A DNA stretch of 64,000 nt from Bradyrhizobium guangdongense (GCF_004114975.1 NZ_CP030051.1:7033501-7097500), one strand, 5' to 3'. Shown: positions 27,901 through 36,392, counted from the first letter of the stretch. Program-made: numbers and translations. Notes: a model not told the origin generated them from the sequence alone.

Positions 27901-28475
27901 GGATCGCGCGCGGGCTGGGATTGGGACTCTCGATCGTGGAGCGGCTGGCGCGCGTGTTGGACCACCGCATCACCATCGACGCCAATGCCGGCGGGGGCTC
28001 ACTGTTCTCCGTGACCGTCCCGACCGCGAAGGCCGTGACGCTGACCGCCGCGGTGACCAGCGCAACACCGCTGGCACGCACCTCGATCTCCGGCGCGCTG
28101 ATCGTCTGCATCGAGAACGACGCCGCGATCCTCGACGGCATGCGGACGCTGCTGAAGGCCTGGGATGCCGAGGTGATCGCGGTCGCCGATCCCGAAGGCG
28201 CAATTGCGGCCATCGAAGCCGCCGGCCGGCGGGTCACCGGGCTGCTCGTCGACTATCACCTCGACCGCGGCAACGGCATCGCCGCCATCCGCGAGATCCG
28301 CCGCCGCTTCGGCGACACCATCCCCGCCATCCTGATCACCGCCGATCGCAGCCCGGCGGTGCAAACGGCGGCGCGCGACGAGAAGATCGCGGTGCTGAAC
28401 AAGCCGGTCAAGCCGGCCTCGCTGCGGGCCCTGCTGGGGCAGTGGCGGACGCAGCAGATGGTGGCGGCGGAATAG
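24966..28475 (+). CDS. hybrid histidine kinase with SLC5/SSS transporter-like sensor domain (MxtR/CrbS-like)
   Basis: 1169 residues. Residues 1-510 carry about 13 membrane segments of a sodium/solute-symporter-like domain (e.g. LIYPLSLAIYCTSWTFFGSVG). A linker resembling the STAC region (VTVQDIQTTVAQYLGPDRA) leads to a PAS domain (HVRQGIAVFDADLQLICSN), a coiled coil (about 760-790), a kinase domain with His813 in AAASHDILQPLNAAR, an ATP domain (NLISNAIKYTPRG, VGIP, GLGLSI) and a C-terminal receiver with Asp1096. This order is that of MxtR/CrbS/CbrA kinases. In other bacteria these act with a LuxR-type regulator on acetate or amino-acid use; a matching regulator is at 33708. Confidence 0.9.
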   Translation: MLHDWGVIAAAFGYIGFLFLVASHGDRRSPAGAGRASGLIYPLSLAIYCTSWTFFGSVGFATRTSTDFLAIYVGPILMIGLGAGVLRRVIQLAKAHNITSIADFIGARYGKSQAVAATVALIAIIGSVPYIALQLKAVASSLEVILSEDQAFSHIPILGDIALMVTLAMAAFAVLFGTRQTDATEHQHGLMLAVATESTIKLAAFLTAGIFVTFWMFSPHELIERAMKTPEAVRAIEYSPSIGNFLTMTLLSLCAIMLLPRQFHVSVVENSSDAEVSRARWLFPLYLVAINVFVIPIALAGLISFPFGAVDPDMYVLALPMEGGAGLLSVAVFVGGLSAATAMVIVECVALSIMVSNDLVVPLVLQRRPEGRTGATDFGDFLLRSRRLAIFAIMVMAYFYYRALGNAQLAAIGLLSFAAIAQLAPAFFGGLLWRRATARGAIGGMLVGFAVWLYTLFIPSFMDTSTAGILLLQHGPFGIEALRPQALFGADLSPLMHGVVWSLSLNILTYVLLSLARQPSSIELVQADLFVPNTLAPISPNFRRWRTTVTVQDIQTTVAQYLGPDRARHSFEAFSARRNMRLEPGAPADFELLQHAEHLIASSIGAASSRLVMSLLLRKRTVSAKAALKLLDDSHAALHFNREILQTALNHVRQGIAVFDADLQLICSNRQFGDLLNVPPHFIQFGTPLREILEFMGVSDPANEGNREAMIEQRLVAYTTDSEPYLERLPERRMVIEVLTNRMPGGGFVITFTDVTPTFEAAEALERANATLEKRVRDRTEELTRLNSELALAKSSAEDASISKTRFLAAASHDILQPLNAARLYVTSLVERQHNGEETRLVENIDESLQAIEEILGALLDISRLDAGAMTTSISSFKMADLMRSLEIEFAPIARAKGLDLTFVPCSLPVESDRLLLRRLLQNLISNAIKYTPRGRVLVGCRRRGASLNICVYDTGVGIPAVKRGEIFKEFHRLEQGARIARGLGLGLSIVERLARVLDHRITIDANAGGGSLFSVTVPTAKAVTLTAAVTSATPLARTSISGALIVCIENDAAILDGMRTLLKAWDAEVIAVADPEGAIAAIEAAGRRVTGLLVDYHLDRGNGIAAIREIRRRFGDTIPAILITADRSPAVQTAARDEKIAVLNKPVKPASLRALLGQWRTQQMVAAE

Positions 28476-28499
28476 GGCTCGGGCGGCCGGCGCGACGTC

Positions 28500-29054
28500 T
28501 CAGGGCGCGAGCCGCGTGAAGACGTAGTCATGGCTCCTGGCGCGGGCTTCATGGCAGGCAAAGCAGGTGCGGTGCTGCGCCTCGTCCACCGGCTTGCCGT
28601 CCATGAAGCGGCCAAAGCCCCAGCCGCCGGTCGCGGCATATTTCCTGGAATCCTTGACCATGACCTGGATCGTGGTGGCGGCACCGGGAACGGTTGCAGA
28701 GGCGAAGTCGGGAGACTGCGTGCGCTTCCAGGCACGCTTCACCAGAATGGTGCCGTCGGGAAATGGCAGCTTGCCATCCTGATAGGCTTCGCTTGCGGCC
28801 TGGTTGCCGACGACCGCGCGCAACTCATCCACGGGCGCGGCCTCTTCGGCCGGCGCGATCAGCTCCCACTGCTTGTAGTTCACGGGAATCGTGACGCCGA
28901 AGATCGGCAAGGCATTCGCCGCGGTAGGGCCTTGGGCGAGCGCGATCGAGACCAGATACGGCACGCATGTCAATAGAGCGACGACAAGCAGGATCGCCAG
29001 CGCGATGACCGTGGTGGGGAACGATTTTTTCTGTTCAGATTCGGGGGACGTCAT
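28500..29054 (-). CDS. cytochrome P460 family protein, membrane-anchored
   Basis: 184 residues. An N-terminal membrane anchor (VIALAILLVVALLTCVPYLV) is followed by a periplasmic domain with WELIAPAEE, ELRAVVGNQAASEAY, KYAATGGWGFGRFMDGKP and the heme-binding motif CFACH near residue 164. The family includes hydroxylamine-oxidising P460 enzymes whose heme is cross-linked to a Lys, but many members have no known activity. The cross-link Lys cannot be fixed by eye. It is convergent with the hybrid kinase gene. Confidence 0.8.
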   Translation of the reverse strand: MTSPESEQKKSFPTTVIALAILLVVALLTCVPYLVSIALAQGPTAANALPIFGVTIPVNYKQWELIAPAEEAAPVDELRAVVGNQAASEAYQDGKLPFPDGTILVKRAWKRTQSPDFASATVPGAATTIQVMVKDSRKYAATGGWGFGRFMDGKPVDEAQHRTCFACHEARARSHDYVFTRLAP

Positions 29055-29126
29055 GAGATGTCTTCAGGCTGGATCGCGGCCGTGCCTCGGCCCGGCGCGC
29101 GCCGGACCGGGGACAGGAACGTGCCC

Positions 29127-30158
29127 TCACGCGCCGTCGTCGGCGTCGATGATAGCCTTGGCAAAGGCCTGCGGCGCTTCCTGCGGCAGATTGTGACCGA
29201 CGCCGCCCGTGATCAGGCGATAGTCGTAGCGGCCGGAGAATTTCTTGGCATAGGTGCTGGAATCGGGATGCGGGGCGCCGTTAGCGTCGCCTTCCATGGT
29301 GATCGTGGGCACGCTGATCACTGGACCTGCCGCGAGCTGCCTTTCGATCTCCTCGTACTTCGATTCGCCTTTCACAAGTCCCAGCCGCCAGCGGTAATTA
29401 TGGATCGTGATCGCGACGTGATCCTTGTTGTCGAAGGCCTTCGCGCTACGGTCGAAAGTGGCGTCATCGAACTTCCACTGCGGCGAGGCCAGCTTCCAGA
29501 TCAGCTTGGCGAAATCATGCGTGTACTTCTCGTAGCCGGCGCGGCCGCGCTCGGTCGCGAAATAGAACTGATACCACCATTGCAGCTCGGCCGAAGGCGG
29601 CAGCGGCGCACTGCCCGCCGCCTGGCCGGAGATCAGATAGCCGCTCACAGACACCAGGGCGCGGCAGCGCTCCGGCCACAGCGCCGCGATGATATCTGCG
29701 GTGCGCGCGCCCCAATCGAAGCCGGCAACAACGGCCTTCTTGATGTCGAGCGCATCCATCAACGCGATGATGTCGACGGCCAGCGCCGCCGGTTCGCCAT
29801 TGCGCAGCGTCTCATCCGAGAGGAACTGGGTCGAACCGTAGCCGCGCAAATAGGGAATGATGACGCGATAGCCGGCCTGCGCCAGGATCGGCGCGACGTC
29901 GATGAAGCTGTGAATGTCGTAAGGCCAGCCGTGCAGCAGGATAGCCACGGGGCCGGTCGCCGGGCCCGCTTCCGCGTAGCCGACATCGAGCACGCCGGCT
30001 TTGATCTGCTTGATCGTGCCGAAGGAAGCGCTCGATGCGGAGGAGCGTACCGCCTCGGTTGCGGCGCGCGCAAGGTCGATCGCGCCTAGACCGACGGCGA
30101 CCGTGCCGGCTGCGACGCCGAGGAACTGGCGGCGATGCTGGTCGATGATCTGTCTCAT
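29127..30158 (-). CDS. alpha/beta hydrolase, epoxide-hydrolase-like, Tat-exported
   Basis: 343 residues. The N-terminus HRRQFLGVAAGTVAVGLGA carries a twin-arginine signal, so the folded enzyme is probably sent to the periplasm. Hydrolase features: oxyanion HGWPYDIHSF, nucleophile elbow GFDWGARTAD with Asp as nucleophile, and the late Gly-Val-Gly-His (GGVGHNLPQEAP) with the catalytic His. An Asp nucleophile fits epoxide hydrolase or haloalkane dehalogenase. It is 35 bp downstream of the Ohr/OsmC gene on the same strand, forming a probable operon. Confidence 0.88.
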   Translation of the reverse strand: MRQIIDQHRRQFLGVAAGTVAVGLGAIDLARAATEAVRSSASSASFGTIKQIKAGVLDVGYAEAGPATGPVAILLHGWPYDIHSFIDVAPILAQAGYRVIIPYLRGYGSTQFLSDETLRNGEPAALAVDIIALMDALDIKKAVVAGFDWGARTADIIAALWPERCRALVSVSGYLISGQAAGSAPLPPSAELQWWYQFYFATERGRAGYEKYTHDFAKLIWKLASPQWKFDDATFDRSAKAFDNKDHVAITIHNYRWRLGLVKGESKYEEIERQLAAGPVISVPTITMEGDANGAPHPDSSTYAKKFSGRYDYRLITGGVGHNLPQEAPQAFAKAIIDADDGA

Positions 30159-30193
30159 GGTCGGATACTTTCTCTTGAGGGTTGTCGGATTGA

Positions 30194-30613
30194 TCAGATC
30201 AAATCGATCGTGACGTCGATATTGCCGCGAACAGCCTTGGAATAAGGACAGGTCCGGTGGGCCTCGTCGATGAGATCGCGCGCGACGTCGCGGTCCAGGC
30301 CAGGTAGGCTGACTCCGAGGCGGGCTCTGAGCGCGTAGGCCCCCTCGTCGAGGACGAGATCGATTTCCGCATCGATCGCGCTCTTGCTCGGAAGCTCGAT
30401 TTTGCGCTTCCGGGCTGCGATCTCCATCGCGCCTTCGAAGCAGGCGGACCAGCCGGCTGCGAACAATTGCTCGGGATTGGTGCCGATGCCGGCACTGCCC
30501 GGAGGCGACAGCCGCACATCGAGACGTCCGTCGGAGCTGCGGGACATGCCGTCCTGACGGCCGCCAGTGGTGTGGGTTCGCGCGGTGTAGAGCAGTTTTT
30601 CCGTTGGGCTCAT
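30194..30613 (-). CDS. organic hydroperoxide resistance protein (Ohr/OsmC family)
   Basis: 139 residues, the usual Ohr length. The two redox cysteines are in ACFEGA (near residue 58) and CPYSKA (near residue 122), the Ohr arrangement; Arg of the active site may be supplied by GGRQDG. Ohr reduces fatty-acid hydroperoxides with lipoylated proteins. ATG follows AAGGAGATCCTC. First gene of a unit with the Tat-exported hydrolase, divergent from the large ATPase regulator, which may control it; no MarR-type OhrR gene is nearby. Confidence 0.88.
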   Translation of the reverse strand: MSPTEKLLYTARTHTTGGRQDGMSRSSDGRLDVRLSPPGSAGIGTNPEQLFAAGWSACFEGAMEIAARKRKIELPSKSAIDAEIDLVLDEGAYALRARLGVSLPGLDRDVARDLIDEAHRTCPYSKAVRGNIDVTIDLI

Positions 30614-30809
30614 GAGGATCTCCTTGCCGTCACGACAACTGACTAGCAGGGCGCCTCGCGGTACGCCCGTTTGGACTTATGAGAAGTTGTGAGGCCGGCA
30701 GGGAACCCGATTTTAGACCCGCAAACATTGTCAGATGCCGATGCAAGACCGACCTTGCGGGATCGCCGCCCGCTGGCTACCGATGCCGGCAAATGAGCAA
30801 GACTCCGTG

Positions 30810-33641
30810 ATGACTGAGCCGGCCAAGTCCGCTGCCGCAACACTCTCGTTCGGACCATTCACCGTCACGCCGCATGCGAGGCTGGTGACGCGCGACGGCG
30901 TCGCGCTGGCGTTGGGCGCCAAGAGCTTCGACACGCTGATCGCCCTGATGTCGCGCCCCAACGAGGTCGTCAGCAAATGGGACCTGATGGGCCTGGTCTG
31001 GCCCGGCATGAGCGTCGAGGAAGCCAATCTGCGCTTCCACATCGCAGCGCTGCGGAAGGCGCTCGGCGATGGCAAGGACGGCGCCCGCTACATCACGACC
31101 CTGTCCGGCCGCGGCTATTGCTTCGTGGCACCGATCTCGCGCGCCGAGATTCCGGAGCCGCCGCGTCCGGCGCCCCGAGCGGAATTGCCGCCTGTCAAGC
31201 TGCCGAACCGGCTGCAGCGGATGGTCGGACGCGCGGACGCGATCGCCACCGTGTCGGACAAGCTCGTCACCTCCCGTTTCGTCACGATCGTGGGCCCCGG
31301 CGGCGTCGGCAAGACGGCCGTTGCGGTCGCGATCGCCCACGACCTGATCGAAACGTTCTCCGACGCCGCGCATTTCGTCGATCTCGCAGCGCTGAGCGAT
31401 CCCGATCTCGTGATCACCTCGCTTCTGCTGATGCTCGGCCTGCCGGCCCAGGCAGACGATCCTATGCCCGCTTTGCTTGCACATCTGCAGGACAAGCGCA
31501 TGTTGCTGATCCTGGACAATTGCGAGCATGTGATTGCCGCGGCTGCACCACTGGCCGCGGAGATTTTTCAGGCCGCGCCGCAGGTCCATATCCTGGCGAC
31601 GAGTCGCGAGGCGCTGCGCGTCGAGGGCGAGCAGGTCTACCGGCTGGCGCCGCTTGGCGTTCCCCCTGAAAATCGCGAACTGACGGCCGCGGTCGCCCGG
31701 ACCTATCCCGCACTGGAGCTTTTCCTCGAACGCGCTGCCGCAGGCGGTGCCCGGATCAAGCTCGACGATTCCAATGCCGACATCGCCGCGAGAATCTGCC
31801 GCAAGCTCGACGGCATGGCGCTGGCGATCGAGCTTGCCGCCGGACGGGTCGAAGCCTATGGCCTGGAGCAGACCGCTACGCTGCTCGACGAACGCCTCAA
31901 CCTGCTCTGGCAGGGACAGCGGACCGCGCCGCCGCGGCAGAAGACGTTGCAGGCTACGCTGGACTGGAGCTACGGGCTGCTGTCTGAGCTCGAACGTCTG
32001 GTGCTGCGCAGGCTTGCGGTTTTCGCCGGCCATTTCACCATCGACGCCGCGCTCGAGGTCGTGCCCGACGAGCAGGTCGACCGCTCGCGTCTGTTCGACT
32101 CCATCGACAGCCTCGTCGCCAAATCGATGGTCGCCCCACGGCCCATCGGCGCCATGATGCGCTATCGTCTTCTCGACACCACCCGCGCCTATCTGCTCGC
32201 GATCGCCGACGACGGATCGGCGCTCGCCGCCCGCCACGCCGCCTATTACCAGCGATGGCTGCAGCAGGCCGGCGCGACATGGGCGACGCTGCCGAGTGCC
32301 GATGAGCGGGCCATCCATTTCTCCGCGCTTCACAACGTGCGCGCCGCGCTCGGTTGGTGTTTCGGCGCGGGCGGCAATACCGCGATCGGCATTGCACTCG
32401 CCGCTGCGGCGGCGCCCATCTTCCTCGCAATGTCCCTGCTGATCGAATGCCGGCGCTGGTCGGAACGGGCGCTGCTGGCGATCGATCCCACCGCGCGCGG
32501 CAGCACTGAAGAGATGCATCTGCAAGCCGCGCTCGGATTGACCTTGATGTTCACGCACGGTGGCAGCGAAGCGGCGCATAGCGCGCTGAGTCGCGCGCTC
32601 GCCATTGCGGACGGGCTCGGCGATGCACAAAACCAGCTCCAATTGCTCGGTCGGATGCACATCTTCCACGAGCGGATCGGTCAGTTCGAGGCCGCGCTCG
32701 AGCATGCGCAACGGAGTCTCGGCGTCGCCGAAGCGCTGGGCGATGCCGCTTCGCTTGCTCTCGCCCAGTCGCTGCTCGGCGTCTCCTTGCATCTGGGCGG
32801 TCAGCATCGCGACGCCCTGACGATGCTGGAGGCAGCCTGGCGCGGTCCTGGCACCGAACGGATCAGCACGGTCTATGGGTTCGACCATCGCAACCGCGCC
32901 GGCATCTCGCTGGCGCGTGAGATGTGGCTGCAGGGCCGCCCCGCGCAGGCGCGGCAGCTAGCCCAGCAGACGGTCGCGGAAGCCGCGCAGATGGACCATC
33001 CGATCACGCTCTGCATCGCCCTGATCTGGGCGGTCTCGATCGATCTCTGGAGCGGTGACCTCGATGGGGCGGAGGAGCACATCGACCGGTTCATCGCTCA
33101 CGCCGAGTCGCGCTCGATGGGGCCTTATCTCGCGGTCGGCAGAGGCGTCAAAGGCGAGCTCGCGATCCGGCGCGGCGATGCGAAGAGCGGCGTCGAAACG
33201 CTCAGGCGCTCCCTGCAGGAGCTGCACGATGCCGGCTATGAGCTGCTCACCACGACGTTCAACATCGCCCTGGTTGAAGGTCTTCTGGCGCTCGGAGAAA
33301 TCGAGAGAAGCGCGCAGTTGATCGACGATGCGATCCGTCTCGTCGCGCGGAGTGGCGATCATTTGTACATGCCGGAGCTGCTGCGAATGAGCGGCAAGGT
33401 GTTACTGTCGCAGCCCCAGCCGAATATCGAGCAGGCGGAGAGCTGCGTCAGGGAAGCACTCGAGCTGAGCCGGCGCACCGGCGCCAAAGCCTGGGAGCTG
33501 CGCGCTGCGATTGATCTGGCGACGTTTGTTGCCGACGGCGGGGAAGCGAAGCGAACGCTCCGAACCGCGTTCGAAGGTTTTGCCGAGGGCTGCGACACCA
33601 TGGATATCAAGGCGGCTCGCGAGATCCTGAAACGTCTGTAG
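30810..33641 (+). CDS. winged-helix regulator with STAND-type ATPase and TPR-like repeats
   Basis: 943 residues from the ATG at 30810; in-frame ATGs at 30735 and 30783 are alternatives. Residues 10-110: OmpR/CadC-type DNA-binding winged helix (VVSKWDLMGLVWPGMSVEEA, YITTLSGRGYCFVAP). Then a NACHT/NB-ARC-like ATPase with P-loop GPGGVGKT at residues 162-169, Walker B LLILDNCEHV and LATSREALRVEGEQVYRL. The last 450 residues are helical repeats rich in Ala/Leu (TPR-like). This is the architecture of AfsR/MalT-like signal-dependent activators. Divergent from the ohr-hydrolase unit. Confidence 0.88.
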   Translation: MTEPAKSAAATLSFGPFTVTPHARLVTRDGVALALGAKSFDTLIALMSRPNEVVSKWDLMGLVWPGMSVEEANLRFHIAALRKALGDGKDGARYITTLSGRGYCFVAPISRAEIPEPPRPAPRAELPPVKLPNRLQRMVGRADAIATVSDKLVTSRFVTIVGPGGVGKTAVAVAIAHDLIETFSDAAHFVDLAALSDPDLVITSLLLMLGLPAQADDPMPALLAHLQDKRMLLILDNCEHVIAAAAPLAAEIFQAAPQVHILATSREALRVEGEQVYRLAPLGVPPENRELTAAVARTYPALELFLERAAAGGARIKLDDSNADIAARICRKLDGMALAIELAAGRVEAYGLEQTATLLDERLNLLWQGQRTAPPRQKTLQATLDWSYGLLSELERLVLRRLAVFAGHFTIDAALEVVPDEQVDRSRLFDSIDSLVAKSMVAPRPIGAMMRYRLLDTTRAYLLAIADDGSALAARHAAYYQRWLQQAGATWATLPSADERAIHFSALHNVRAALGWCFGAGGNTAIGIALAAAAAPIFLAMSLLIECRRWSERALLAIDPTARGSTEEMHLQAALGLTLMFTHGGSEAAHSALSRALAIADGLGDAQNQLQLLGRMHIFHERIGQFEAALEHAQRSLGVAEALGDAASLALAQSLLGVSLHLGGQHRDALTMLEAAWRGPGTERISTVYGFDHRNRAGISLAREMWLQGRPAQARQLAQQTVAEAAQMDHPITLCIALIWAVSIDLWSGDLDGAEEHIDRFIAHAESRSMGPYLAVGRGVKGELAIRRGDAKSGVETLRRSLQELHDAGYELLTTTFNIALVEGLLALGEIERSAQLIDDAIRLVARSGDHLYMPELLRMSGKVLLSQPQPNIEQAESCVREALELSRRTGAKAWELRAAIDLATFVADGGEAKRTLRTAFEGFAEGCDTMDIKAAREILKRL

Positions 33642-33707
33642 ATCGCTCCTGTCCCGGACGCGCTGCCGGGACCTGGAATACCACGCCGCGTGCGGCCCGC
33701 GACTGGA

Positions 33708-34379
33708 CTACCCCGTCGGGGCGCCCTGCTTCCACTGGCCGCCGGCGATCTTGGCGGCCGCGATCACCGCCTGGGTCCGGCTTTCGACGCCGAGCTTCTG
33801 CAGGATCGCCGAGACATGCGCCTTGATCGTCGCCTCGGAGACGCCGAGCTCGTAGGCGATCTGCTTGTTCAGCAGTCCCTCCGACAGCATCATCAAGACC
33901 CGCACCTGCTGCGGCGTCAGCGTCACCAGGCGGTCGCGCAGCTTCGTCATGTCGGGGTCGGCGACAGCGGACAGGTCCGTGTCGGCGGGAACCCAGACGT
34001 CCCCCTCCATCACCTTGAGGATGGCATCGCGCAAGGTCTCGACACCGAACCGCTTTGGGATGAACCCGGACGCGCCGAAATCGAGCGAGCGGCGGATGGT
34101 GGCGCTGTCGTCGGAGGCCGAGACGATCACCACCGGGATCGCCGGATATTGGGCGCGCAGATAGATCAGGCCGGAGAAGCCGGAGATGCCGGGCATCGAG
34201 AGGTCGAGCAGGACCAGGTCGACGTCAGAGGTCTGCTCCAAGAGCTTGGTCAGATCTTCGAAAGAACCAGCCTCGTCAATCTTCGCCGTGCTCAGGACGC
34301 CCGCCACCGCCTGCCGCAGCGCATCGCGGAACAGCGGATGGTCATCGGCAATGACGAGATGGGTGGAGGGAGCGTTCAT
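33708..34379 (-). CDS. LuxR/NarL-type response regulator, ErdR/CrbR-like
   Basis: 223 residues from the ATG at 34379 (AAGAGA upstream). Receiver domain: IADDHPLFRDA, phospho-acceptor Asp59 in LLDLSMPG, VVIVSASDD, and GASGFIPKR in place of the usual K-P. DNA-binding domain (about 155-205): LTPQQVRVLMMLSEGLLNKQI followed by GVSEATIKAHVSAILQKL. The receiver and linker closely resemble Pseudomonas ErdR/AgmR and Vibrio CrbR as I remember them. No kinase is adjacent; the MxtR/CrbS-like kinase at 24966 is the obvious candidate partner. Divergent from the MFS gene 300 bp away. Confidence 0.85.
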   Translation of the reverse strand: MNAPSTHLVIADDHPLFRDALRQAVAGVLSTAKIDEAGSFEDLTKLLEQTSDVDLVLLDLSMPGISGFSGLIYLRAQYPAIPVVIVSASDDSATIRRSLDFGASGFIPKRFGVETLRDAILKVMEGDVWVPADTDLSAVADPDMTKLRDRLVTLTPQQVRVLMMLSEGLLNKQIAYELGVSEATIKAHVSAILQKLGVESRTQAVIAAAKIAGGQWKQGAPTG

Positions 34380-34676
34380 CGATCTCTTGCTGTCGTTCGT
34401 CACCGGGCCAGTAGTCCGGACCGGGACAATGGTCAATTCTTTCCCGACCGGCCGTGGCATGCAAGAGCCCATTATTCCTTTACGGAAAAAGGGGTTAATC
34501 CGCGCGCCGGGAGCGCGGCACGGCACTATAACTCCGCACCGTCAGTTGCGTGTCAGTGCGGAAGGCCGAAAGTCGTATTGGGGCAGGTTTCACGCCGATG
34601 TTACTTTGAGCGCAAGCCTAAATTGATCCGGCTGGTCCGGACGCGCGGCTTTGCACTAACTCTTGGGAGCGAAACG

Positions 34677-36311
34677 ATGACAATGGCTGCCACAGCGGGC
34701 TCAGGGGTCCGCGCTGGAGGAATGACTGCCGAGGAGCGAAAGGTCATTTTCGCATCCTCGCTCGGCACCGTGTTCGAATGGTACGACTTCTACATCTACG
34801 GCACGCTCGGCGCCTTCCTGGCAAAATACTTCTTCTCGAACGTGCCGCCGAACGTCGGCTTCATCTTCGCGCTGCTCGCCTTTGCGGCAGGCTTCGCGGT
34901 TCGTCCCTTCGGTGCGCTCATCTTCGGCCGCCTCGGCGACATGATCGGCCGCAAATACACCTTCCTCGTCACCATGACGCTGATGGGCATCGGCACGTTC
35001 TTCATCGGCCTGCTGCCGGGCTATGCAACCTGGGGCATCGCCGCGCCGATCGTGCTGATCGGCCTGCGCTTGATCCAGGGCCTTGCTCTTGGCGGCGAAT
35101 ATGGCGGCGCAGCGACCTACGTCGCGGAGCACGCCCCTCAAGGCAAGCGCGGCTACTACACCTCATGGATTCAGACCACGGCAACGCTCGGCCTGTTCCT
35201 GGCGCTGCTGCTGATCCTCGGAATCCGGACCGTGATGGGTGAGGAATCGTTCGGAGATTGGGGCTGGCGCATTCCGTTCCTGCTCTCCGGTGTCCTGCTG
35301 GCGGTTTCGATCTGGATTCGCTTGAGCCTGAGCGAGTCGCCGGTCTTCCAGCGCATGAAGGAAGAGGGCAAGACGTCGAAGCGCCCGCTCACCGAAGCCT
35401 TCGGCGAGTGGAACAACGCCAAGATCGCGATCCTGGCACTGCTCGGCGCAACCGCGGGTGAAGCGGTGGTGTGGTACGGCGGACAATTCTACGCGCTGTT
35501 CTTCCTCACCCAGACCCTGAAGGTACCGGCCGTCCCGGCGCAGATCATGATCGTGGTTGCGCTGGCGCTGGGCACGCCCTTCTTCGTCATCTTCGGCATG
35601 CTGTCCGACAAGATCGGCCGCAAGCCGATCATCCTCGCCGGCTTCCTGCTGGCAATGGTGACCTACTTCCCGATCTTCAAGGGCATCACCCACTTTGCCA
35701 ACCCGAAGCTGGAAGCTGCGCTGTCGGCCTCGCCCGTGACCGTCATCGCTGATCCCAGCGAATGCTCGTTCCAGTTCAAGGCGACGGGCACCGAAAAGTT
35801 CACCACCGGCTGCGACATCGCCAAGGCCGCGCTGGTGAACCTGTCGGTGAACTATCAGAACCAGGATGCGCCGAAGGGCACCCCGGCGACGGTCAAGATC
35901 GGCGAGCAGACGCTCACGGCCACGTCGGCGGATTTCGCCAAGGCGTTGCCCGCGGCGATCAAGACCCACGGCTATCCGGCTTCCGCCGATCCGAACGACA
36001 TCAACTATGTCATGACGACGGTGCTGCTCTGGATCCTCGTGATCTACGTGACGCTGGTCTACGCGCCGATCGCAGCGTGGCTGGTTGAGCTGTTCCCGAG
36101 CCGCATCCGCTACAGCGGCATGTCGCTGCCCTACCACATCGGTAACGGCTGGTTCGGCGGCTTCTTGCCGGCGACGGTGTTTGCGATCGTGGCGGCCACC
36201 GGAAACATCTATTCCGGCCTGTGGTATCCGGTCGCCATCGCGGCAATGAGCCTTGTGGTCGGCTTCCTGTTCCTGCCCGAGACCAAGGACGTCGACATCA
36301 AGCAGATCTAG
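34677..36311 (+). CDS. MFS transporter, metabolite:H+ symporter (MHS) type, with large periplasmic insert
   Basis: 544 residues; start follows GGGAGCGAAACG. Twelve membrane segments. MHS features: GTVFEWYDFYIYG, GRLGDMIGRKYTF (loop 2-3), RLIQGLALGGEYGGAATYVAE and GMLSDKIGRKPIILAG (loop 8-9). Between segments 9 and 10, about residues 341-440 form a roughly 95-residue hydrophilic insert with Cys363 and Cys379; this loop should face the periplasm. MHS relatives carry organic acids, shikimate, proline or betaine. Substrate here unknown; the divergent response regulator suggests a carboxylate. Confidence 0.9.
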   Translation: MTMAATAGSGVRAGGMTAEERKVIFASSLGTVFEWYDFYIYGTLGAFLAKYFFSNVPPNVGFIFALLAFAAGFAVRPFGALIFGRLGDMIGRKYTFLVTMTLMGIGTFFIGLLPGYATWGIAAPIVLIGLRLIQGLALGGEYGGAATYVAEHAPQGKRGYYTSWIQTTATLGLFLALLLILGIRTVMGEESFGDWGWRIPFLLSGVLLAVSIWIRLSLSESPVFQRMKEEGKTSKRPLTEAFGEWNNAKIAILALLGATAGEAVVWYGGQFYALFFLTQTLKVPAVPAQIMIVVALALGTPFFVIFGMLSDKIGRKPIILAGFLLAMVTYFPIFKGITHFANPKLEAALSASPVTVIADPSECSFQFKATGTEKFTTGCDIAKAALVNLSVNYQNQDAPKGTPATVKIGEQTLTATSADFAKALPAAIKTHGYPASADPNDINYVMTTVLLWILVIYVTLVYAPIAAWLVELFPSRIRYSGMSLPYHIGNGWFGGFLPATVFAIVAATGNIYSGLWYPVAIAAMSLVVGFLFLPETKDVDIKQI

Positions 36312-36355
36312 CCGAGACTGGCAGGCGCCCAAAAGGCGCCGGCCTCACAACAATC

Positions 36356-36392
36356 AAACCGGCCGCGGACATTCCGCGGCCGGTTTCATTTT
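36356..36392. terminator. bidirectional terminator between MFS and yjbQ genes
   Basis: AAACCGGCCGCGG and CCGCGGCCGGTTT form a perfect 13-bp stem around a 5-base loop, followed by CATTTT. Convergent genes end on both sides. Confidence 0.85.

Noticed and set aside
30190..30202. TTGATCAGATCAA as FixK2 box
   Set aside because: The half-sites are one base too close (N5 instead of N6), and the site covers the ohr stop codon, downstream of any relevant promoter.
30777..32888. 703-residue minus-strand frame opposite the large ATPase regulator
   Set aside because: Antisense to a gene with clear domains; Arg/Gln/Gly-rich without any motif. GC-rich codon bias keeps such frames open.
33690..34676. Upstream extension of the MFS frame
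   Set aside because: It is antisense to the response regulator; the MFS family start and ribosome site are at 34677.
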